From assembly GCA_023267515.1 (NCBI GenBank), contig JAHFNF010000025.1, positions 1 to 9,780 on the forward strand: a stretch of DNA of 9,780 nt, written 5' to 3'. Source of the stretch: Candidatus Nomurabacteria bacterium (GTDB lineage Bacteria > Patescibacteriota > Minisyncoccia > Phycocordibacterales > UBA9973). Under the pieces are notes generated by a model. The model saw only the letters and a list, made by a program, of their open reading frames with translations, ran no database searches and was not told where the DNA came from. Both the position numbers and the translations under genes were made by a program. Positions 4,780-9,780 of this stretch are shown here, piece by piece. Numbering within the stretch: the first letter of the stretch is position 1; every line of letters begins with the position of its first letter.

Positions 4780-5934
4780 ATGAAGAAATTTGATGCAATT
4801 ATAATAGGACTGGGAGCTTACGGAAGCTCATTATCACTTGCCCTTGCTAAGGAGGGTTTGTCTGTGCTTGGAATTGATATGTACGACCCACCACATTCAT
4901 ATGGCTCGTCACACGGAGATTCTCGGATAGCTCGCTTAGCCAATGGAGAGGGTGATACTTACACCCAATTAGCAATTAGGAGTAGAGTCATTTTAAGACA
5001 AATACAAAGAAAATATAAAACTCGGCTTATGTACAGGTCAGGCGGCTTGATCATTTCATCCGAGGATGTCACGGAGATTAATCACGTACCGAATGTCTAT
5101 AGAAATACAATCAAAATGGCAAAAAAGTATGCGATTAATCATCAAATTTTGTCGGCAAATCAAATTAAAAAAAGGTATGGGATCTTCAACCTAAGAGGAA
5201 ACGAGGAAGGGTACTATGAACGGGATAGTGCAATATATTTTCCTGAGCAATGTATTAAATACAATTTGCTTTACGCAAAGGAGCTGGGCTCAGTACATAA
5301 GGTAAAAGAAAAGGTATTAAAAATTACTGAAAACCGTGATGGGGTAATTGTAGTAACGAACAAGGATAGGTATGCTGGGAATAAGGTGTACCTCACAGCA
5401 GGCGCCTGGAATAATTCATTTCTTAAAAAAGAGCGATTACTTAATAAGTATATAAAAATATATCAGCAGACTCTCTTTTGGTTTGAATTGGGAACAAATT
5501 TTTATAAAAAATATAATGTAGGCAGGCTACCTTTCTTTATTTGGGAACTTCCTGGCAGACACAAGGGTGTTTACGGTTTTCCTTTAATTCAAAATGGTTC
5601 TGGTATAAAAATTGCAACAGAGCAATATGCAAAACACATAAACATAAGTAGAAAGCTCAAACGGCACAATATAGATAGTAAGAAATTTTATGACAATTAC
5701 ATAAAACCAAACTTTTTCGGCATTACCCCTAGGCTCATTAAAACAGTAAATTGTATGTATTCCGTCACTCCTGACAATAAGTTTTTAGTGAGAGATGTAG
5801 GTAAGTACAAAAAAATTACTCTTGTCTCTTGTTGCTCAGGGCATGGTTTTAAGCATTCATACGCAATTACTGAAGCAATCGCCCAAATTCATTTAAGCAA
5901 CAAATCCGATATAGACATCTCAAGTTTTAGATGA
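4780..5934 (+). CDS. FAD-dependent amine oxidase of the sarcosine / N-methyltryptophan oxidase (MSOX/MTOX) family
   Basis: At 384 aa it has the usual family length (~370-390). These enzymes oxidise N-methyl or cyclic secondary amino acids with covalently bound FAD, using O2 and giving H2O2. An N-terminal dinucleotide-binding motif (IIIGLGAYGS, 7-16) is followed by PPHSYGSSHGDSRIAR (37-52), close to the E. coli SolA segment 'PPHQHGSHHGDTRLIR'. Key positions known from monomeric sarcosine oxidase are kept: H45 and R49 near the flavin, K277 in GIKIA (the O2-activating Lys265 equivalent), C325 in NCMYSVTPD (the covalent flavin cysteine) and K358 in SGHGFK. The His269 equivalent is Glu281, so the substrate may differ. 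The C-terminus (GHGFK...KSDIDISSFR) also mirrors SolA. The start ATG lies just behind a terminator and no clear promoter is seen. SolA-like assignment rests on motif comparison from memory; the substrate is not proven. Confidence 0.85.
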   Translation: MKKFDAIIIGLGAYGSSLSLALAKEGLSVLGIDMYDPPHSYGSSHGDSRIARLANGEGDTYTQLAIRSRVILRQIQRKYKTRLMYRSGGLIISSEDVTEINHVPNVYRNTIKMAKKYAINHQILSANQIKKRYGIFNLRGNEEGYYERDSAIYFPEQCIKYNLLYAKELGSVHKVKEKVLKITENRDGVIVVTNKDRYAGNKVYLTAGAWNNSFLKKERLLNKYIKIYQQTLFWFELGTNFYKKYNVGRLPFFIWELPGRHKGVYGFPLIQNGSGIKIATEQYAKHINISRKLKRHNIDSKKFYDNYIKPNFFGITPRLIKTVNCMYSVTPDNKFLVRDVGKYKKITLVSCCSGHGFKHSYAITEAIAQIHLSNKSDIDISSFR

Positions 5935-5974
5935 ACTACCAACTAAATCTTATTTTCCTCACTTATTGCTTTAT

Positions 5975-6002
5975 TTGACAATTTTCCAGGATTTAGTATT
6001 AT
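5975..6002 (+). promoter_or_regulatory. Promoter of prs
   Basis: A consensus -35 TTGACA (5975-5980), a 16-bp spacer and a -10 TATTAT (5997-6002; one mismatch) make the best canonical promoter in the window. Transcription would begin at about 6009, giving an A/C-rich 5' UTR of roughly 65 nt with no SD sequence and no obvious structure before the ATG at 6076. This contrasts with the leaderless promoters of dnaB, trpS and aspS. Confidence 0.65.
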
Positions 6003-6013
6003 ATTAATATAAT
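5998..6013. repeat. 16-bp AT-only palindrome over the prs -10 region
   Basis: ATTATATTAATATAAT is a perfect palindrome that overlaps the prs -10 box and the expected start site. It could be an operator, or simply an AT-rich melting region. AT-only composition makes a chance palindrome more likely than for the site at 3605. Confidence 0.4.
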
Positions 6014-6075
6014 TTCATCTTTGAGAATAATAAATATAGATAATTCTACTAAACCTACTAAAACAACAACCTACA

Positions 6076-7098
6076 ATGGAAGACAACCACCAGAACCCAA
6101 GACCACTTGCATTATTAGCAGGAAGGCAGAGTGAAAGTTTCGCAGAAACTATTGCTCAAAAGTTTAACATGAAGACCGTCAGCCGCTTAATTAAGACGTT
6201 CCCTAATGGAGAAATTGAAGTGGAAATTTTAGAATCTGTTCGGGGTTTTGAAGTTTTCATTATTCAAACCTTCATTCCAGGTAAAATTAATGACGGAATA
6301 ATTGAGCTCCTCCTTTTGGCTGATGCGGTAAGGCGCGCAGGATCTCCACGTGTTCGTGCTGTACTACGTATATACCCTTACGCCAGACAAGATAGACGAG
6401 AAGGAAATAAGAAAAATCGTCATAAAAGAAAGCCAGTGTCGGCAAGACTGATTGCAGACCTAATAAGCCTCAAATTTGATAGTGTTATTGCTTTTGACTG
6501 GCATGCGGAACAAATTGAAGGATTTTTTGACGGAAATAAAGTCACCGCAGAAAATATTCAACCCTTCATCTTGTTCAGTGAATACCTGAAAAAAAATAAT
6601 ATTATTAAGGAAAAATACCTGAATGAAAAGGAAAAACCGATTATGGTCGCACCCGATGTTGGTTCCAGTAAAAGAGTATCGGATTATGCTGACAATTTAA
6701 GGTTAAACTATGCCATCGTTGATAAAAGGCGAAAAAATGGAACTGATGTTGATATACGAAATGTAATAGGTGACGTACAAGGTCATCCCTGCATTATCGT
6801 TGACGACATCTCCGCTACTGGCGGAACCCTTATCGGAGCAAAAAAAGCTCTTACTAGCCAGGGTGCCACAGACGTTATGGTGGTAGTGACTCATTTAGAA
6901 GCAATAGGAGTGAAGGATATAGAGAAACTGGCGGAAGCGGGATTTTCAAAAATTATTGTGACTGATTCAATCACACTTCCGGATGAAATTAAAAATTATC
7001 CAGTTTTTGAGGTAATCTCCCTCATTCCGATTATGACAAAAGTCATACACAATGTTTACAATTCGGAATCCCTACAGTCTGTTGTTTTTGAGGGCTAA
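6076..7098 (+). CDS. prs: Ribose-phosphate pyrophosphokinase (PRPP synthetase)
   Basis: Prs transfers pyrophosphate from ATP to ribose-5-phosphate, making PRPP for nucleotide, histidine, tryptophan and NAD synthesis or salvage. The product is 340 aa, a little longer than the usual ~315. Family signatures in order are FPNGEIEVEILESVRG (42-57), YARQDRR (102-108), DWHAEQIEGFF (141-151, with the ATP-contacting His143), APDVGSSKR (192-200), the catalytic-loop DKRR (216-219) and the PRPP loop VDDISATGGT (242-251). The catalytic loop after YARQDRR is extended and very basic (EGNKKNRHKRK), and a KNNIIKEKYLNEKEK insertion (173-187) adds most of the extra length. The N-terminus begins with a hydrophilic MEDNHQNPR extension before LALLAGRQS. 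It is a single gene between its own promoter and terminator. The GGT-loop variant ISATGGT is unusual, but the DD and TGGT residues are retained. Confidence 0.95.
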   Translation: MEDNHQNPRPLALLAGRQSESFAETIAQKFNMKTVSRLIKTFPNGEIEVEILESVRGFEVFIIQTFIPGKINDGIIELLLLADAVRRAGSPRVRAVLRIYPYARQDRREGNKKNRHKRKPVSARLIADLISLKFDSVIAFDWHAEQIEGFFDGNKVTAENIQPFILFSEYLKKNNIIKEKYLNEKEKPIMVAPDVGSSKRVSDYADNLRLNYAIVDKRRKNGTDVDIRNVIGDVQGHPCIIVDDISATGGTLIGAKKALTSQGATDVMVVVTHLEAIGVKDIEKLAEAGFSKIIVTDSITLPDEIKNYPVFEVISLIPIMTKVIHNVYNSESLQSVVFEG

Positions 7099-7119
7099 AA
7101 AGTAGGATACCTTAGTGCT

Positions 7120-7157
7120 AAAAGAGGAAGATGATCATTCAATCTTCCTCTTTTTTT
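7120..7157 (+). terminator. Strong intrinsic terminator after prs
   Basis: AAAAGAGGAAGAT (7120-7132) and ATCTTCCTCTTTT (7142-7154) form a perfect 13-bp stem with a 9-nt loop, and the T-run continues to 7157. It starts 21 nt after the prs stop codon and separates prs from the aspS promoter, which begins within about 15 nt of the T-run. Confidence 0.92.
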
Positions 7158-7170
7158 ATCATTTTTTTTG

Positions 7171-7179
7171 TGATACAAT
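7171..7179 (+). promoter_or_regulatory. Extended -10 promoter of aspS, short or no leader
   Basis: TGATACAAT is an extended -10 element (TGnTAnAAT). The -35 position falls in a T-run shared with the prs terminator and has no consensus match. The -10 ends 9 nt before the aspS ATG, so the expected 5' UTR is about 3 nt and there is no room for a Shine-Dalgarno sequence. It matches the trpS promoter over TGTGATA(A/C)AATA. Confidence 0.55.
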
Positions 7180-7188
7180 ATTTTTCTA

Positions 7189-8580
7189 ATGAAAGACAGA
7201 ATATATGTAAAAAATTTGAAGGAGAATACAGATAAAAAAGTGGTTATTGCTGGGTGGGTAGATGTACGGCGAGACCAAGGAAAAATGGTCTTTTTTGATA
7301 TGCGTGATATGACCGGCAAGGTACAATGTGTGGCACTACCTAAAAGTGAGGGGATAGAAATTGCCAAAGAAATCCGCTCAGAGTGGGTTTTAAAAATTAT
7401 TGGCAAAGTCAATGCCCGACCGGAGAAAAATATAAACAAAGTAGAGCTTAATGGTGATATAGAACTTGAAGTTTTAAATATAGAGGTGCTGAACAAGGCT
7501 GAAACTGTTCCTTTTCCAATAGATGAGGATACGAGAAATATAAACGAGGACTTACGAATGAAGTATAAGTACCTTGATTTACGTACGCAGCGGATGCAGA
7601 AAAACATCCGGATGCGAGATAAAATAATTTCCTTCTTCCGAAAATATATGCATGAGAATGATTTTATTGAGATTGAAACGCCGATGATGACCAAGGGTAC
7701 GCCAGAGGGTAGCCGTGAATATGTGATTCCTTCTAGGCTCTGGCAGGGGAAATTTTATGTACTTCCTCAATCTCCTCAGCAATTCAAACAGCTCTCTATG
7801 GTTGCTGGATTTGAAAAATATTTTCAAATTGCTCGTTGTATGCGAGATGAGGACACAAGAGGGGACAGGCAACCAGAATTTACCCAGCTTGACTATGAGA
7901 TGTCCTTTGTGGAGCAAGAGGATGTGCTTTCCTATACTGAGAAAATGTTTATAGAGCTCGTGCAAAATCTTTACCCAGAGAAAAAAATCACATTAATTCC
8001 ATTCCCGAGAATTACGTATGCAGAATCTATGGAAAAATACGGGAGCGACAAGCCGGACTTGAGAGTAAACAAAGATGATCCAAACGAATTGGCTTTCTGC
8101 TGGGTACTAGACTTTCCAATGTTTGAAAAAACCGACGATGGAGAAATACAAGCAGTGCATCACCCATTCTGCTCGGTAAAACCTCAAGATAAGGATAAGT
8201 TTATGAAAGGGGAAGATATTTTCTCTATCAGAGCCAACGCTTATGACCTAGTCCTAAATGGTTATGAGCTTTCTTCTGGCTCTATTCGCATCCACGAAAG
8301 CACGGTTCAAAAACAAGTTTTCAACCTACTAAAAATTTCTGAGGAAGAACAGCAAGCAAAATTTGGTCATATGCTAGAAGCCTTTACTTTTGGCGCCCCT
8401 CCGCACGGCGGCTTTGCACCTGGTATTGATCGTATAGTGATGATCCTTCAAAATGAGCCTAATATCCGAGAGGTCATAGCATTTCCAAAGACTGGCGAGG
8501 GTAAGGACCTGATGATGGGCTCACCGTCTGAAATCGCCGATAAACAGCTCAAAGAACTAGGTATAAAGCTAAATAAGTAA
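7189..8580 (+). CDS. aspS: Aspartyl-tRNA synthetase, bacterial type lacking the GAD domain
   Basis: This class IIb synthetase attaches aspartate to tRNA-Asp. Visible parts are the OB-fold anticodon-binding domain (about 1-100, with GWVDVRRDQGKMVFFDMRD), the QSPQQFKQ motif (194-201), class II motif 2 (CMRDEDTRGDRQPEFTQLD, 217-235) and motif 3 (GGFAPGIDRIVM, 407-418). Bacterial AspRS is normally about 590 aa; this one is 463. The missing part lies after YGSDKPDLRV (284-293): the chain passes through NKDDPNELAFC directly to WVLDFPMFE (305-313), so the GAD insertion of roughly 130 residues is absent. The reading frame is unbroken, so this is a clean domain loss, not damage. At the position that helps separate discriminating (Leu) from non-discriminating (His) enzymes there is Gln (RRDQG), so Asn specificity cannot be read. 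It heads an operon with the next two genes; its stop overlaps the next ATG by one base. Confidence 0.95.
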   Translation: MKDRIYVKNLKENTDKKVVIAGWVDVRRDQGKMVFFDMRDMTGKVQCVALPKSEGIEIAKEIRSEWVLKIIGKVNARPEKNINKVELNGDIELEVLNIEVLNKAETVPFPIDEDTRNINEDLRMKYKYLDLRTQRMQKNIRMRDKIISFFRKYMHENDFIEIETPMMTKGTPEGSREYVIPSRLWQGKFYVLPQSPQQFKQLSMVAGFEKYFQIARCMRDEDTRGDRQPEFTQLDYEMSFVEQEDVLSYTEKMFIELVQNLYPEKKITLIPFPRITYAESMEKYGSDKPDLRVNKDDPNELAFCWVLDFPMFEKTDDGEIQAVHHPFCSVKPQDKDKFMKGEDIFSIRANAYDLVLNGYELSSGSIRIHESTVQKQVFNLLKISEEEQQAKFGHMLEAFTFGAPPHGGFAPGIDRIVMILQNEPNIREVIAFPKTGEGKDLMMGSPSEIADKQLKELGIKLNK

Positions 8581-8909
8581 TGCTATATAAGATTACTGGC
8601 AGAGTGATAGAGGGAGATGGATATGGTAGAAAAATTGGCTTCCCGACGGTAAATCTTAATGCAAATACAAATAATTTACCCAAGGATGGAGTTTATGCTG
8701 GCACGGCAGAATTGGAAAAGCAAACTTACAGGGCTGGTATTGTGATAGGGCCTCATGATAAGATTGAAGCCCACCTGATAGGATACGGTGATGATGCTTA
8801 TGGAAAGGAGATCACCTTAGAACTACACAGATTTTTGCGAAATTATAAGAAATTTAATACCGAGGAAGAATTAATTACCCAAATCAAAAAAGATATAGAA
8901 CAATGCTAA
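8580..8909 (+). CDS. Stand-alone riboflavin kinase domain (RibF C-terminal type)
   Basis: The 109-aa product matches only the flavokinase half of bacterial RibF, which phosphorylates riboflavin to FMN. Conserved features are GRVIEGDGYGRKIGFPTVNL (7-26, the 'G.GR.lGfPTaN' loop binding ATP and Mg; here PTVN), DGVYAG (36-41), IEAHLIGY (62-69, with the probable catalytic Glu63) and the C-terminal YGKEITLELHRFLRNYKKF (74-92). The FMN adenylyltransferase half (about 180 aa in RibF) is missing, so FAD synthesis must come from another gene or from the host/environment. The start shares one base with the aspS stop (TAATG) and the end overlaps the transporter gene by 7 nt, indicating translational coupling. 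The 'NPTF'-like segment common in the family is replaced by GPHDK, so activity is likely but not certain. Confidence 0.82.
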   Translation: MLYKITGRVIEGDGYGRKIGFPTVNLNANTNNLPKDGVYAGTAELEKQTYRAGIVIGPHDKIEAHLIGYGDDAYGKEITLELHRFLRNYKKFNTEEELITQIKKDIEQC

Positions 8910-9780
8910 AAAATTACTCAGGTCCAATATTTATCATTATCGCCGCCTTGCTTTGGGCATTTGACGGCCTAATTAGACAGCAACTATATTCGCTTCCACC
9001 TATTACTATAATCTTCTTTGAGCACTTGATCGGCCTTGCTCTGTTATCCCCATTTGTTTGGGGTTATGTTTCAAAAACTAAAGTGACTTCACGAGAATGG
9101 TGGCTCATAATTCTCGTTGCAGTTTTGAGCGGACTTCTCGGGACTTTATGGTTTACAACTGCCTTGGGCAAAGTGCATTTTATCTCAATATCAGTAGTAT
9201 TTCTTTTGCAAAAACTTCAACCGATATTTGCCATCGCTACCGCCAATATCTTTTTGAAGGAAAAATTTGATAATAGATATATTAAGTGGGCCCTGCTCGC
9301 CGTACTCTCAGCCTTTTTTGTGACATTTCCGAGCGGGTTAGTAAATCTAAAAACTGGGGACGGTACAGTAATCGCTGCCTTGTACGCGCTCGGTGCCGCT
9401 TTTGCTTGGGGCTCATCCACTACATTTTCTAAAATGCTTTTAGGTAAAATTGATTTTAAGGTCAGCACTTTCTATAGATTTCTCTTTACTAGTATAATCG
9501 CACTGCCATTAGTATTTTTATTTGGGCATACTGCTGGAAACGAGTTTTTGTTACCTTCACTTTCCCAATTTGAATTATTGGCATTGATTGCTGTTTCTAC
9601 TGGTATGGTAGCGCTCTTAATATATTATAAAGGATTGGCAAAGACCCCAGTACATATTTCCACAATTTTAGAGCTTACCTTTCCCTTTATTGCAATATTT
9701 TTAGATAAGGTAGTGAATCACACCGTACTAACACCTTCTCAATGGATCGCCGCCCTTGTCCTTGTATTTAGTATTTACAA
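8903..9780 (+). CDS. EamA/DMT-family membrane transporter (3' end outside window)
   Basis: An ORF opening with ATG 8903 runs without a stop to the window edge (292 codons plus 2 nt). It is strongly hydrophobic and has about ten predicted membrane segments, in the two-repeat layout of drug/metabolite transporters. The first repeat begins at PIFIIIAALLWAFDGLI, with the EamA-like proline-containing segment FLLQKLQPIFAIATANIFLKEKF (about 100-122). The second begins at IAALYALGAAFAWGSSTTFSKML and ends near ILELTFPFIAIFLDKVV. These repeat the 'A...wg......k' and 'l.P..a.l.....l.E' patterns of EamA. The substrate is unknown; relatives export amino acids, metabolites or drugs. It overlaps the riboflavin kinase gene by 7 nt and should be the last or a middle gene of the aspS operon. 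The last few residues are missing from the window. Confidence 0.85.
   Translation, partial: MLKNYSGPIFIIIAALLWAFDGLIRQQLYSLPPITIIFFEHLIGLALLSPFVWGYVSKTKVTSREWWLIILVAVLSGLLGTLWFTTALGKVHFISISVVFLLQKLQPIFAIATANIFLKEKFDNRYIKWALLAVLSAFFVTFPSGLVNLKTGDGTVIAALYALGAAFAWGSSTTFSKMLLGKIDFKVSTFYRFLFTSIIALPLVFLFGHTAGNEFLLPSLSQFELLALIAVSTGMVALLIYYKGLAKTPVHISTILELTFPFIAIFLDKVVNHTVLTPSQWIAALVLVFSIY

Noticed and set aside
7095..7694. 199-codon open frame antisense to the start of aspS
   Set aside because: It lies opposite a clearly conserved aspS N-terminus and the prs-aspS terminator/promoter, and its product is a low-complexity S/I/F-rich string with no family signature. A shadow frame.
7579..7965. 128-codon antisense frame inside aspS
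   Set aside because: It overlaps AspRS catalytic motifs on the other strand and has no recognisable domain or promoter.
9217..9468. 83-codon minus-strand frame inside the EamA gene
   Set aside because: The plus-strand frame from 8903 is a continuous ten-helix transporter; the minus-strand frame is a by-product.
1..9780. CRISPR arrays, tRNA/rRNA genes, insertion sequences
   Set aside because: I looked for spaced direct repeats, cloverleaf-like sequences with a CCA end and transposase motifs, and saw none.

Overview
The window looks like a piece of a small, compact, AT-rich bacterial chromosome, most likely a member of the Candidate Phyla Radiation (Patescibacteria, Parcubacteria-like). This is inferred from the gene style, not from any phylogeny: shortened versions of core enzymes (AspRS with no GAD insertion, a free-standing riboflavin kinase domain), a TrpR/YerC-family regulator directly behind trpS, weak or absent Shine-Dalgarno sequences, and promoters placed so close to start codons that several mRNAs should be leaderless or nearly so. 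TGA is used as a stop, so the genetic code is not the TGA=Gly code of Gracilibacteria/SR1.

Layout. (1) 1-174: 3' end of rplU (ribosomal protein L21, +) and a bidirectional terminator. (2) 170-2196: replication/repair operon dnaB-recR on the minus strand. (3) 2197-2279: divergent promoter region for dnaB (-) and trpS (+). (4) 2280-3521: trpS (tryptophanyl-tRNA synthetase) and a TrpR/YerC-like repressor gene, directly abutting. (5) 3522-3838: a rich regulatory region with a DnaA-box-like 9-mer, a candidate promoter, an 18-bp palindrome with a Trp-operator-like core, a 29-codon leader ORF with tandem Trp codons, and mutually exclusive hairpins ending in a terminator-like stem. (6) 3839-5934: a putative SAM-dependent methyltransferase and a flavin amine oxidase of the monomeric sarcosine oxidase / N-methyltryptophan oxidase (SolA) family, separated by a terminator hairpin. 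(7) 5935-7157: prs (PRPP synthetase) with its own promoter and a strong terminator. (8) 7171-9780: aspS, a stand-alone riboflavin kinase domain and an EamA/DMT transporter (cut by the window edge), in an overlapping operon.

The exciting part is regions 4-6. A tRNA-Trp charging enzyme, a Trp-repressor homologue, a palindrome built on GTACTAGTAC (the core of the enterobacterial Trp operator), and what reads as a textbook ribosome-mediated trp attenuator lie in a row. They stand upstream not of tryptophan biosynthesis genes but of a methyltransferase plus an oxidase whose closest recognisable relative is N-methyltryptophan oxidase. The inference is a tryptophan-sensing module controlling a small-molecule methylation/oxidation pair. 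The regulatory sequences are seen directly; the function of the enzyme pair is inferred. The surrounding genes are ordinary housekeeping.
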